Source: Cytophagaceae bacterium
GTDB lineage: Bacteria; Bacteroidota; Bacteroidia; Cytophagales; Flexibacteraceae
Length of the DNA: 63,718 nucleotides
Reading direction: 5' to 3'
NCBI GenBank assembly: GCA_027485575.1
Contig: JAIXQU010000068.1
Location: 1-63,718 of the forward strand
Position 1 is the stretch's first letter. Each line of letters opens with the position of its first letter. The notes under the pieces were generated by a model. That model made no database searches. It was given only the letters and a program-made list of their open reading frames with translations, and was not told the origin of the DNA. Positions 50,685 through 60,849 of the stretch are shown here, piece after piece. A program made the position numbers and the translations under genes.

Positions 50685-53600
50685 CTACTCTTTTGGTTTT
50701 AAGGCATGTATCCAATCATGGCATCCAAATCCCTCAGGAAAGGTGATGTTATAAAAATAGGTGCCTTCATCTAGGTTTTGGGCATTCCAATCGTTTTTGT
50801 AATCTTTGGTTGAATAGACCGATTTACCCCAGCGGTTGTAAATATCTAACTTACATCCAGGTTGTAATCCTTTGATTTTAAGGGTAGAATTCAGGCTGTC
50901 ATTGTTCAGGGTTATTAAATTTGGAACAAAAAAGCGTTCAACTTTTATTTCTTTTTTTAATTCACTGATACAGTCCTCATTGATAGCCAGTAATTTTATT
51001 TGGTAAACACCGGAATCAGGAAAAATATGTTCTGTGGAGGGTTCCGTACTATTGGTTCCGTCTCCAAAATCCCATTGAAAGGCCTTGGCATTAATGGTTG
51101 AGTTATTAAATTGAACCACTGGCTGATTGCAGTTTTTAAACAAATTAATCGTTGAAAATGAAGGAATTATGATTGTTTTCTGGTCAAATAAGGAAATGGT
51201 ATCAATGGCATTTTCATTGCAGTTTCTCCTACCACCAAATAACCGGACGGGGTATCGGCCATTTGCGGAATACGTTCTTGTAACCGTGGGCCCTGTTGCG
51301 GTATCTCCATTCTCAAAATACCAGATATAAGAATCTGATGTATCCCGGTTTGAGAAGTATTTTATTTTGTAAATACCATCACATGGTGTAAACTCTTTTT
51401 CATATCCAAAACCCAGATTAATCTCCTTGTTTCTGGTTTGGAAAAAAGAAGTCTGCAAACAGCCTTGCTGGTCTTTTATCGTGACATTGTACTTTACGCT
51501 ACTCAATGGGAAAACCAAAGGATTGGCTATGCTTGGGTTGCTTAGGTATAGGTTGGGCGTCCAGTTTACATTATAGCCGGCAAACTCAGGAAAAGATGGA
51601 AATAAAGTATCACCAATGCAATATTTATCATCAATAGTCCTGCTTGGAAAGGGGAAAGGGTTTGGGATAAAAATAGAATCAGATGAAATGGCTACCTGCG
51701 TACAGGTCTTGGGATTGAATGCCTTTAGGGAGATTTGATATTTGCCTGGCTTGTTATACTTATAGGTTATGGTTGAGTTGTTGGAAGCAAGAGAGTCTCC
51801 ATTTCCAAAATACCAAACATAACTTTCCCCATTTTGGGAATTATTGAAAAGGGTAAGCGTTGCCGGGCACTGCAGTTGACCATTGAAGTTAAAATCCACT
51901 TTTAAATCAAACAGGTTTATTTTCAAAACCCCATTGTTACAATTGTTGCTACCAATATTGGGTCGGTATGAGCCAGGAGTTCCAACAAAAAAGTTATTTC
52001 CACCATCTCTGCAACCACAAACAGCCTGAGTAATGATTCCATTTTTATCAAATCGACTTGTTCCCCCATCTACATGTTCTCCCCTTCCATTTCTGGACCC
52101 AAAGTAAGTTGCATATACCAATGACATTGCATCTGCACCCAAAACCATAAAATAAAAATCAGAACTATCCGGGGATGTGGATTGTAAGGCATCAGATGTA
52201 ATGGGTAATCCTTCTGTGTAGCCACCTGCAAATCCTGTCCCAAAATAATTTACCCTTCCTCCCCATCCAGCCAAAAACAATCTGTTGCAGGTATCAATGG
52301 AAAAGGCGGTCGGGCTAATATTTGGCGTAAAGGGTTTACTTCCAAAGGTGGTTCCCCAAAGCAATTGGGTTAAAGAGGAATTAAACTTTTGTATAAACTG
52401 TCCACCATTGGTTCTTCCATAAGTATTAGCGCTTTTTGGCATACTGCCCTGTGTCTGGCCAAAAATATATATGTTTTGCTGGGCATCTGCCTGAACGATA
52501 TACGCCTGGTCGTATGATGCCGTGCTGGAATAGGTGGAATGGAGTCTTTGGCCATTTGATGCACTCAATACCACAACAGCAGCATCAATACCTGTTCCCA
52601 GTCGTGAATTCTGATAGGCATTTCCCGGTGTAGGAAAGTCACTACTTAAGGTGCCCCCGCAAACCGCAACTTTATCATTTCCAACCAATTGGATTGAGTA
52701 AAAGGCATCATCGGAAGACCCACCATAATAAGTTGACCATTCCAATTGAGAAAGAGTTGAATTCATTTTAAAAACAACCCCATCACTCAAACCTCTTAAA
52801 CTTGCCTGGAAACCCTGTACAACCGGAAAATTATTGGAATGTGTGTTGCTTGCTACATAAACAGAGTTGTCTGCCCCTACAATGACATCACCTCGGAACT
52901 GGTCTCCGTAGTTGGTAACGAGGCTCTCATAAACATTCATTAAACCGTCTGTTCCATTCCCTCCAATAAGGGTTGAAGCCAGCATGGTCTGGCCATTTGC
53001 TTTCAGTTTGAATAAAAAGATATCAGAGCCCAAAACATACGATGGATAAATTGAAGAGGGTTCTGTGCCGTATGGATATTCTCTGGGCCCTCCTTTAAAG
53101 GTCCTTTGATAAGCGGAGGTTGTTGTTGGAAAATTGCTTGAGGCAGTAGAACCAAGAATAATTAAGTTCTGGTCAATATCCAAGGCCAAAGAATGTGGTG
53201 TTTCTGCACCTGAGCCGCCAATAAAAGTAGAAGTAAGTAGTTGGGAGCCAGCAGCATTAAATTTTAATATCCCAATATCATATGCCAGATAAGGGTCTGT
53301 CGAACCGCCGTTATAAGTTCTGTCAAATGCACCGACTGTGGTGGGATAGGAGCTGCCATACACAGTGCCTGCGGTAAATGAGTTTCCGTCTCTATCGCTG
53401 ATTGCTGAGTTTGCCCAATTGTCAGATTGTGATCCGCTATAGGTAAAAAACAGCAGCAAGGGGTCTATTATGGTTTTATATCTGGGATTCAAAGGTTTCG
53501 GAAATGAAAAACCAACTGTATTTCCTTTAAGTGTAAAAGCACATTCAACTTCTGATGAAATGCCATCAACCAATTGATAGGCTTTGGGTATCCGCTCCTC

Positions 53601-54194
53601 TATATTTCCTAAGGACGTTTTAAGTCTTAAAATCCCATTTTTAAGTTCAATGTTTTCCAGTCCCTCATACTGAAATTTTATCTGGCTTCCATTTACCCCT
53701 GGTTCCAGTTCCAGGTCATATTTTAAGAAGGTTTTACTCCCATACACCTTCAGATCAATTCCTCTATACAGCTTTTTATAAACCACTGATGAAAATGCAT
53801 TCACGCCTGTGGCCCATTTCTTCTCATCTGATGTCAAATAATAGTTATACTTGGTTTGTTCAGGAGTGGAGGCTGGTTGGGCATATGTTGAAAGTGCATT
53901 TTCGAAATTTACACGGAAAACATGGGCCAATTTATCGGATTGGGATGGCTTTTCTCCGTGTCTGGAATCGTGCAGTTGTTGCAGGGGATGAAGTTTTTCA
54001 TTGACCAGTTGGTATGTAATCCTGGTGTTTTCAAGCCAAACGCTATGACATCCGATTTCACCCTTAAACCGCACGTTTTCTGGCCATTGGCCCTTGTTTT
54101 CTTTTAAGGAAAGACTAAGGTCCTGTCCCTGGGAGTCATGATTTATAATCCCCAATCCAAAAAGTAATAGTATAAAAAACTTTTTTCCTCTCAT
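50685..54194 (-). CDS. Giant secreted protein with DUF7948, SBBP repeats, PKD domains and T9SS type B (CHU_C/gliding) C-terminus
   Basis: The 1169-residue protein has a signal peptide (about 1-23), an N-terminal DUF7948-type region (ENKGQWPENV), a beta-propeller region with SBBP repeats (GGSGAETPHSLALD, GGSSDDAFYSI), several PKD domains (YVWYFGNGDS, FQWDFGDG) and a gliding-motility-associated C-terminal domain (LDIYNRWGKSVYST, about 1110-1150), the T9SS type B sorting signal. It is a cell-surface or released adhesin-type protein. No ligand can be named. It ends exactly against the pruA stop and follows a PorT-like gene by 85 bp. Confidence 0.93.
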   Translation of the reverse strand: MRGKKFFILLLFGLGIINHDSQGQDLSLSLKENKGQWPENVRFKGEIGCHSVWLENTRITYQLVNEKLHPLQQLHDSRHGEKPSQSDKLAHVFRVNFENALSTYAQPASTPEQTKYNYYLTSDEKKWATGVNAFSSVVYKKLYRGIDLKVYGSKTFLKYDLELEPGVNGSQIKFQYEGLENIELKNGILRLKTSLGNIEERIPKAYQLVDGISSEVECAFTLKGNTVGFSFPKPLNPRYKTIIDPLLLFFTYSGSQSDNWANSAISDRDGNSFTAGTVYGSSYPTTVGAFDRTYNGGSTDPYLAYDIGILKFNAAGSQLLTSTFIGGSGAETPHSLALDIDQNLIILGSTASSNFPTTTSAYQRTFKGGPREYPYGTEPSSIYPSYVLGSDIFLFKLKANGQTMLASTLIGGNGTDGLMNVYESLVTNYGDQFRGDVIVGADNSVYVASNTHSNNFPVVQGFQASLRGLSDGVVFKMNSTLSQLEWSTYYGGSSDDAFYSIQLVGNDKVAVCGGTLSSDFPTPGNAYQNSRLGTGIDAAVVVLSASNGQRLHSTYSSTASYDQAYIVQADAQQNIYIFGQTQGSMPKSANTYGRTNGGQFIQKFNSSLTQLLWGTTFGSKPFTPNISPTAFSIDTCNRLFLAGWGGRVNYFGTGFAGGYTEGLPITSDALQSTSPDSSDFYFMVLGADAMSLVYATYFGSRNGRGEHVDGGTSRFDKNGIITQAVCGCRDGGNNFFVGTPGSYRPNIGSNNCNNGVLKINLFDLKVDFNFNGQLQCPATLTLFNNSQNGESYVWYFGNGDSLASNNSTITYKYNKPGKYQISLKAFNPKTCTQVAISSDSIFIPNPFPFPSRTIDDKYCIGDTLFPSFPEFAGYNVNWTPNLYLSNPSIANPLVFPLSSVKYNVTIKDQQGCLQTSFFQTRNKEINLGFGYEKEFTPCDGIYKIKYFSNRDTSDSYIWYFENGDTATGPTVTRTYSANGRYPVRLFGGRRNCNENAIDTISLFDQKTIIIPSFSTINLFKNCNQPVVQFNNSTINAKAFQWDFGDGTNSTEPSTEHIFPDSGVYQIKLLAINEDCISELKKEIKVERFFVPNLITLNNDSLNSTLKIKGLQPGCKLDIYNRWGKSVYSTKDYKNDWNAQNLDEGTYFYNITFPEGFGCHDWIHALKPKE

Positions 54195-54279
54195 GGCCGA
54201 AAGGCGAAGATATGAAAAATACCTACATCCCCATGTAATCGGGACATTATAAAATCCTTAACAAAATATGGATGAAGAT

Positions 54280-55053
54280 TTAACGGAGGAAGAACGTTTC
54301 GCTCGTTTCCAATCCAACACCGATAGTGATTGTAACGGAACTGTTCCGGTACTTTGAAATAACCTCACTTGAACGAAGAGATTGAATACAGGAATAGCAT
54401 GGATATAGGTCGTTTTGGATGTATTGACTATTGTTAATGAATCCATGATATAGGCGGATATCAAGATGATACCATCTGTCCAATATGAAGTTTTGAATTC
54501 CCCAACCTACCATAAGGCCTAAATCATCCCTATTGAGATAGTCTATAACATCATCTCCTTTTTTATTTTTTAGAAGTGTTTGTCCGGTAAATTTTGCATT
54601 TAACAATCCTGAATAAACAGGACCAAACAGGAGGTAAGGCCTGATTACACCCCCTCTGTTCAACATATATCTGAAAAGTAAAGGAATCTCCAGATAACCA
54701 ATATTGTACGTGTATTTATCTTTTTCAACCGGATATGGGGCGTTGGGATCAAGAGTGATGGTATTATAAAAGTTGGCTTTATGGCCTCTTGTCGTGTATA
54801 AAACATCTGCCTCAAACTGCCAATTTTTGTTTTTCTTTCCTTTAACCAGCAGATATCCACCTGCGGAAAATCCGATTTTAGGTTGTCTCATTCCTTTCTC
54901 AGGAAAATCACCCCTGAAAACGGAGGCATTCACGCCCAATTTTGGCCCAAAGCCTAGTCTTTGGGAAAATCCTGAATTTGAAACGGTTATAAAAAGTGCA
55001 AACAGAACAATGCTGAAATAAGCCCGTAATGAGAAGGAAAAAATCTGATGCAC
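54280..55053 (-). CDS. Outer-membrane beta-barrel protein (PorT family)
   Basis: The 257-residue protein has a signal peptide (cleavage near GFSQR, about residue 30) and an eight-stranded barrel pattern beginning GFGPKLGVNASVF, with AGGYLLVKG and FEADVLYTTRG as successive strands, as in PorT/outer membrane beta-barrel family proteins of Bacteroidota. Several such proteins support T9SS, but this one cannot be assigned to PorT itself. The start is GTG 55051-55053 (no ATG precedes the signal peptide). It lies between the alpha-2-macroglobulin gene (73 bp) and the giant T9SS gene (85 bp) on the same strand. Confidence 0.86.
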   Translation of the reverse strand: MHQIFSFSLRAYFSIVLFALFITVSNSGFSQRLGFGPKLGVNASVFRGDFPEKGMRQPKIGFSAGGYLLVKGKKNKNWQFEADVLYTTRGHKANFYNTITLDPNAPYPVEKDKYTYNIGYLEIPLLFRYMLNRGGVIRPYLLFGPVYSGLLNAKFTGQTLLKNKKGDDVIDYLNRDDLGLMVGWGIQNFILDRWYHLDIRLYHGFINNSQYIQNDLYPCYSCIQSLRSSEVISKYRNSSVTITIGVGLETSETFFLR

Positions 55054-55126
55054 GCCTATTGGTTTTGTTATCTTCTAAGTGAATGCCAAAATGAGCATTT
55101 TTTTATGGATTGGCCAAATTTTTCAA

Positions 55127-58100
55127 CTACCTCTTTGCCAAATCTTTCAAAATTCTTTCAGAAATTCTTATTTTTTTCCCTCCGGACCGGCTGAAGATTT
55201 CTGGTTGATACATTGCCTGTGCTTCAGCATGGCCCCAATTATAGGTCCCTTTTGAAACAACTCTTGCCGCATAGTAAAATGATTTTTCTTTTACATCAGC
55301 CTCGCAAAAAATATTGATTCTGTCCCGCCGGATATCCAGATAATCTGGTTCGGCAGCAAAATCTACAGTTTTGAAATCGCTATTTTGGTTGATTCTTTTA
55401 TTTTCAATTCTAAAACAGGAAGGAACCACATCAACCAGGGCTATTTGTTTTAGTGAACTACCGCTTGTTGATTTTAGTTGAAGCCTTATCACCACCAAAT
55501 CATTGATAGCCAATTGGTCAAGGCTTTTTGGCTGGCCATTTACATCATAGGTTGTTTTTCTCACTTCCAAACCATTTTCTTCCTCAGGCACATTTCCATT
55601 TTCATTTTTACCCTGCGCCTGGACCCAATAAAACATACTGCCTTTTTTGTTTTGATTGGTTATTTTCAATGGTGAACTCCAATCAGAAAAACTGGCTTTA
55701 CCTGCTTTTCCACTAATTATTGAGCGGTTGCCCAGCGTTGCCATAAACTTAGTTTCGTTGGATGCATTTGATTTTATTAACTTGGTTAATCCCACAATTG
55801 CCATTCCCAATTCCTGGGTGCTCACCATTTCCGGGTTAAGCGTTATTTTGGTTTTTAGTCTGTTTGCAAGCATTCTTGTTACCGGATGCTCTGGCCACTC
55901 CCGGGCCAGACATGCAAGTACAAAGGCCTCTTCCTGGGTAGAAGTTTTGTATACTTCTTCATTTACATATCCGTTTTGGCCATTCAATTTGCCATCTGCA
56001 GGTTTCAACAATGCTGAGTTTTGCCAGGAATTTGGGATGAGACCACTAAAGCCTTCGGCATCACCAGATTGCATTAATGCACAAGCCACCATAAATTTTC
56101 CTTCCTGGTCCAATTTGCCGGGCTGAGATTTCCATTGCCGCAGTGCTTCCTGGTTTTGTTTTCCGGCAAGGGAGGTGACATACAGAGCATAAGCTATCCT
56201 TGGTGCCAATCTGGAGAAATATTCCTTTTTGCCATTTTTTCCTGGGTTAGAAAATTCCACCATAGTTTTTTCCCTACTTAGATTCAGGACAAAACCGATT
56301 GCTTTTTCAAGGACCTTTGGGTTAATTGAATAACCCGCCTGCCGGGCTTCCAATAAAAAATGGGTGGCGTAAACAGAATAATATTCCTGAACATTTCCAG
56401 AACCGGGCCAATATGAAAAGCCACCGCCGGACTGCTGCAGATTCGATATTTTTTGTATGGCATCGGTTAGGTAAGCATTCTTTTTCCAATGCTGATTGGG
56501 GTCTTCTTCAACATCTGAACCATGATTTTCAAGCCATTCAGAAGGAAGATAAAGCAATGGAAATGCGGCAGAAACAGTTTGCTCAAGACATCCATAGGGA
56601 TACCGTAAAAGACTTTTTATGGAGGGCAAAAGTATCGTAAATGGGTTTTGGCTTATTTCAACTTTCGCTGATATGCCTTGGTTTGATATGAAGTCTGGCT
56701 TTGAAATGGTTGCTGACTTTCCAGGCAAAATTTCACCCATAAAATTCTTTCTCACCAGCCAATTCGGATGATTTACCCTTAGCTTTCTTTCCAGTTCAAA
56801 ATTGCCATTCGGGCTCTTAGCGGTGATTTTTATCAATCCTTCTCCTTTTGTTTTTGCGGAAATGGAATATGAAAATCTTTTCATTTGCCCGGGTTTGAGC
56901 AAAAGGTTCTCTGGCCAGTCAATCGCCTGGATATCAACTCCTTTTTGGTTGATTTTGGGTGAAAAGGTTATAGGTGCCTGACTGGTGTTGAAATAGCTTA
57001 CGTTTCCTTCAAAATAGTCGCCGGGAAACAAATATTCGGGAATTGTGGCTTTTATTGTTATCGGGTCAGAAACAGTGATTGTTTTTTCGGCAAAGCCAAG
57101 TTTTTGTTTTGAAAAAGTCACTGCCATTACCCTAAGTTTTCCGGCAAATCCCGAAGGGACATCAAAATAGGCAATTATCGTTTTAAACTTCCCTTTTTGA
57201 ATCAATTGAAAATCGCTCTTTGGTTCTTTACCCGGTTTTTCTGAAACCAGAAATGTACTCACCATTGCTTTATTCTCAAGCCCATCTGCAGCCATTTTCA
57301 TGTACATGCCATCCCCCCCGGTTTTACTTTTAGAACCTGAAACAGACGAAAATATTTTCCCTGACATGCTAAAAGTTTCCACAGCCAAAGCCTTTTTCCG
57401 GTTCATAAACAGAAATGGGTCTGGAATCTTATAGTTTGTAATTTGAAGAATTCCTTCATCAGCAACAGCAAGTGCAATTCCGGCATCTTCATTCGATTCA
57501 AGCGTAATTTCCACCTTTTGTCTTGTGCCTGAGCGGATGTTTTCAGGTAGTTTTAATTTTGTTTTTAATTCCTTTTCAGAAAGCACAACGGGCAGTGACG
57601 AATATCCATATGCCACCGTTTGGGGGTTAAGGTTTTTCTGGCCATTGAATGGTCGGGTTAAGGAGCCGAAAATAAAAACATTGGGTGCCATTTCTGAAGT
57701 AATCGGTATTTCCAGCAAGGCAGTTTTTCCCTTTACCTCAATGGTATGCGATTGAAGAATTCTGTTTTGCTCCAGAGTGACTTCCATTTTTCCTTCGAAA
57801 GGACAGTTAAACCTGACTTTTGCAATGTCTCCTGGTTTCAGGTCTTTTTGGTCACAGGTGATTTCTATATTGCCTTCCGTGTTTGCCTCCTCTTCGGGAG
57901 GGGCGTCGTTTGAATTTTCATACACATAAAAATTGCCCAAAAGGTATCTTGAGGATTTTGGGTTTGTTTTGATTTGTATTTCATATTCCCCCTGAAACTT
58001 TGGGATAAAATTAAAAATTCCATTCCCTTTTGGGAGAGCCATACTTGTTTTGGAAATCAGTTTGGATTCAGTTTTTGAAACATATCTGTAGCCGTTGGGC

Positions 58101-60673
58101 TCATTTGGAGAAAGTTCCATAACAGATGAATAGGTTTTTTGGAAGATTTCGATGTGGGCCATTCCCGGGACCATTTTACCCTCTTCATTGACAGAAACCA
58201 GATTGAACTTATTGAGCTTTTTGAAGTAAAGTTGGTTTCCGGGTAGAAAATACCCAAGCAAAAATGGCTGGGTCAACATTTTGGTAGTCAGTGTTTTGTA
58301 AACCGGAATTTGAGACTCATCATAGACCTGAATTCTTGCTTTTAATTTGAGTAGTCCTTGCTCATCCGGAATTTGACTTGTAGGTAAGGTTAATTTGGCA
58401 AGACCCATTGTATTGGTTGCTCCTTCAACGGTAAATATTTTGGAATTTCCTTCCACATAGTTCATGTTGAAATTAAAGGTCTTATATTTTTCAGGTTGAA
58501 ATTCTGCAGTTTCCGTTGAAAGCTGGACCTGGATAGGCCTTTCACTGGCAGGCAGGCCAAACATGTTATCCACTTTTAAAGAAATATCCCAGTTCTTTTG
58601 CAGGGAAATTGAAGGAGGAATATTTCCCGATTGGATTTCAAGGGGTAAGGGATCGAAAGTTTCAATATTGATGTTGTGAGAACCCAGGATGTCTTTTTCT
58701 GGGCCCATTATCTCAATCTGGTAAGAACCGGTAGGTAAGTAACTTGGAATCTCAAAATCCAGTTTACAATTACCAAAAGCGCCGGTTTTTAACTTTTGAA
58801 TTAAAACACTTTTGCCCATTGGGTTTAAAATATTGGCAATCAAAGGCAAATCTCCGGCTGCAGTTAAGTTTTGATCTCTCACCAACACTTGTAAATTGAT
58901 TTTCTCTCCGGGCTTAAAAAGGTTTCTCGGACCAAAAATTTCTGCCTGAAGGCCAGAGGCTGTGTATGGGTTTCCATCCAGTGGAAATCTGCTGGTTTCC
59001 AGGCGGGTTTGACCAAAATGAAGATAAGTGAAATCATTGTTTTTTTCTGCCACAATCATTTTTGGCCTCGTCCCAAGGGAAAGCAGGTTGAAGTTTGGAA
59101 TAATTGCCTCCCCATTATGATTTGATTCTGCTGTAAAAAGTGCCTGGTTGTTCTCTCCAATCACGGTAACTTTCACTTTTTCAATGGCTTCATTTTCTGA
59201 AAGGGATTTTATTTTTACCCAGACTTCTTTTTGTGAGGTTTTGGCCAGAATTCCCAAATCTGTGACCGAGATAATCTTTTTTGCGCCTACAAACCGCTTT
59301 TCAGAATCAGAAATTTTCACAATAAAAATGCCTTTCTGACCCGGAAGCGCATTAAAATCCATTGGAACCAGATAAGAATTTCCATTCCTGGCCAGGGCAT
59401 TTACCTTAAAGTTTCTACTCCAAACTAGGGTGCCATTTTCTTCTTCGTATTCAGAAAAATAGCTATTGTTTACCTCATACCCATAGTCATCATTGTAGTA
59501 GTTGCCCTGATTTTGAATTACCTGAAGAATGTTGTTTGGAAAGACCTGATACACCGAAATTGAAATGTCAGAAACTCCTTCCAGTTGCATGGCTATTTCC
59601 CTGTTTCCGGATTTTGGGAGGTAAATGGCTTTAGAATTTGTAAACCGGACAAGGGCATTTTCATTTCCAAGCTGAAATCCTATGGTTTTATCTGCTTCAA
59701 GTATTCCACCTGCGGTTCCTTTCAATCCTTTTTTTACAATCAATTCTAAGCTTATATTACTGGAAAACAAACCTTTAATAACCAATCCATCCTTAGAAGG
59801 CAGCGTTTTATAACCTTCCATTCCCGGAATTTCTATCCAGTTTTGGCTGGAAGAATCTAAAATGCTTTGGTTCAACCTGAGATTTATGGCGCTTTCTTTT
59901 TCACCATATTCAACATTTAATCCATAGACTTCCAGTTTTTTAATCCCAGAAATGCTGCCGGAATATTCATTCTTTGTTTTGAGCCATTTTTTCAAAGAGG
60001 CACTTGCCTTCTCCGGGTCAAGACTTGCTTTTATTTCCAGTTTTTCTTTTTCAGAATTCAGTCCCGATGACTTTAGCTTTACACGAATGATATTGGATGG
60101 AGAGTGCTCTTCCAGCTCAAAAGCAACTGTTTTTCCATCTATGTTAATTTCAATTCCAGTTCCCATTTCGTCTGGCAGAATGGCTTGATTCACATAAATC
60201 CTTAATTTGAGCCAAAGCAAATCCTCATTTTCCTTGTGCCATTGACCTTCAATGTTTTCAATTTTTAATTGAGCTGTTTCAAAGCGAATAATTTCTGTTT
60301 CCTGTGCAGCTGGGTATATAGAAACCAATGCGTTTGACGGTGAAGCTGAGTAGTTTGTGGCAAATGCAAATGATTTGTCAGGTGAAAAAACAAGTTCATC
60401 TATGGCTGCCCATTTATATTGGCCTGAAACATGGGGTGTTATCCGGAAATAGGAAGTGGTATCCCAAATTCCCAGAGCCTCAGGCTTTACAATGGCCTTT
60501 GGAAACCTGAAAACCAGGTTCTGTCTGGTGTCAATGGTTTCTTCAAACAAAGGCTGAATGGAGGCCTCTCCAAATATTCCGGACTTCAGGCCTTTGTTCT
60601 GACAACCACAGAATAATAGAATGGCAATTGTGAACAGATTTAAAGCAAAACAGGTTCTTTTTAGTCTTGGCAT
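55127..60673 (-). CDS. Bacterial alpha-2-macroglobulin lipoprotein (YfhM-like)
   Basis: The 1848-residue lipoprotein (lipobox FCGC near residue 24) is a protease trap: repeated macroglobulin beta domains with an internal bait region and a thioester site CLEQ at 1362-1365 within PYGCLEQTVSAAFP. The C-terminus carries the TED and receptor-like domains. Bacterial A2Ms (E. coli YfhM) protect the cell envelope and are often encoded beside pbpC; here no PbpC gene is adjacent, and the class A PBP in this window is 40 kb away. A PorT-like and a giant T9SS gene follow. The start is ATG at 60671-60673. Confidence 0.93.
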   Translation of the reverse strand: MPRLKRTCFALNLFTIAILLFCGCQNKGLKSGIFGEASIQPLFEETIDTRQNLVFRFPKAIVKPEALGIWDTTSYFRITPHVSGQYKWAAIDELVFSPDKSFAFATNYSASPSNALVSIYPAAQETEIIRFETAQLKIENIEGQWHKENEDLLWLKLRIYVNQAILPDEMGTGIEINIDGKTVAFELEEHSPSNIIRVKLKSSGLNSEKEKLEIKASLDPEKASASLKKWLKTKNEYSGSISGIKKLEVYGLNVEYGEKESAINLRLNQSILDSSSQNWIEIPGMEGYKTLPSKDGLVIKGLFSSNISLELIVKKGLKGTAGGILEADKTIGFQLGNENALVRFTNSKAIYLPKSGNREIAMQLEGVSDISISVYQVFPNNILQVIQNQGNYYNDDYGYEVNNSYFSEYEEENGTLVWSRNFKVNALARNGNSYLVPMDFNALPGQKGIFIVKISDSEKRFVGAKKIISVTDLGILAKTSQKEVWVKIKSLSENEAIEKVKVTVIGENNQALFTAESNHNGEAIIPNFNLLSLGTRPKMIVAEKNNDFTYLHFGQTRLETSRFPLDGNPYTASGLQAEIFGPRNLFKPGEKINLQVLVRDQNLTAAGDLPLIANILNPMGKSVLIQKLKTGAFGNCKLDFEIPSYLPTGSYQIEIMGPEKDILGSHNINIETFDPLPLEIQSGNIPPSISLQKNWDISLKVDNMFGLPASERPIQVQLSTETAEFQPEKYKTFNFNMNYVEGNSKIFTVEGATNTMGLAKLTLPTSQIPDEQGLLKLKARIQVYDESQIPVYKTLTTKMLTQPFLLGYFLPGNQLYFKKLNKFNLVSVNEEGKMVPGMAHIEIFQKTYSSVMELSPNEPNGYRYVSKTESKLISKTSMALPKGNGIFNFIPKFQGEYEIQIKTNPKSSRYLLGNFYVYENSNDAPPEEEANTEGNIEITCDQKDLKPGDIAKVRFNCPFEGKMEVTLEQNRILQSHTIEVKGKTALLEIPITSEMAPNVFIFGSLTRPFNGQKNLNPQTVAYGYSSLPVVLSEKELKTKLKLPENIRSGTRQKVEITLESNEDAGIALAVADEGILQITNYKIPDPFLFMNRKKALAVETFSMSGKIFSSVSGSKSKTGGDGMYMKMAADGLENKAMVSTFLVSEKPGKEPKSDFQLIQKGKFKTIIAYFDVPSGFAGKLRVMAVTFSKQKLGFAEKTITVSDPITIKATIPEYLFPGDYFEGNVSYFNTSQAPITFSPKINQKGVDIQAIDWPENLLLKPGQMKRFSYSISAKTKGEGLIKITAKSPNGNFELERKLRVNHPNWLVRKNFMGEILPGKSATISKPDFISNQGISAKVEISQNPFTILLPSIKSLLRYPYGCLEQTVSAAFPLLYLPSEWLENHGSDVEEDPNQHWKKNAYLTDAIQKISNLQQSGGGFSYWPGSGNVQEYYSVYATHFLLEARQAGYSINPKVLEKAIGFVLNLSREKTMVEFSNPGKNGKKEYFSRLAPRIAYALYVTSLAGKQNQEALRQWKSQPGKLDQEGKFMVACALMQSGDAEGFSGLIPNSWQNSALLKPADGKLNGQNGYVNEEVYKTSTQEEAFVLACLAREWPEHPVTRMLANRLKTKITLNPEMVSTQELGMAIVGLTKLIKSNASNETKFMATLGNRSIISGKAGKASFSDWSSPLKITNQNKKGSMFYWVQAQGKNENGNVPEEENGLEVRKTTYDVNGQPKSLDQLAINDLVVIRLQLKSTSGSSLKQIALVDVVPSCFRIENKRINQNSDFKTVDFAAEPDYLDIRRDRINIFCEADVKEKSFYYAARVVSKGTYNWGHAEAQAMYQPEIFSRSGGKKIRISERILKDLAKR

Positions 60674-60849
60674 AGGGTGATTTTATCAACCTCAATATTG
60701 GCCAATTCTCCATTCTCACAGAAATTTTTTTTTAAATTTATCCGATCAAGTGAATTGGAAGAAATAGTCATTAACTTAGGGCATTAAAACTTGATTGCAT
60801 TTGGCATTTCCAGTTTAGTTAACCCAATTAAACCAATCATAAAAATACA

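Noticed and set aside
55088-55112. Five-bp hairpin with T-run on the plus strand before the A2M stop
   Set aside because: The stem (AATGC/GCATT) is too short, and no plus-strand gene would use it.
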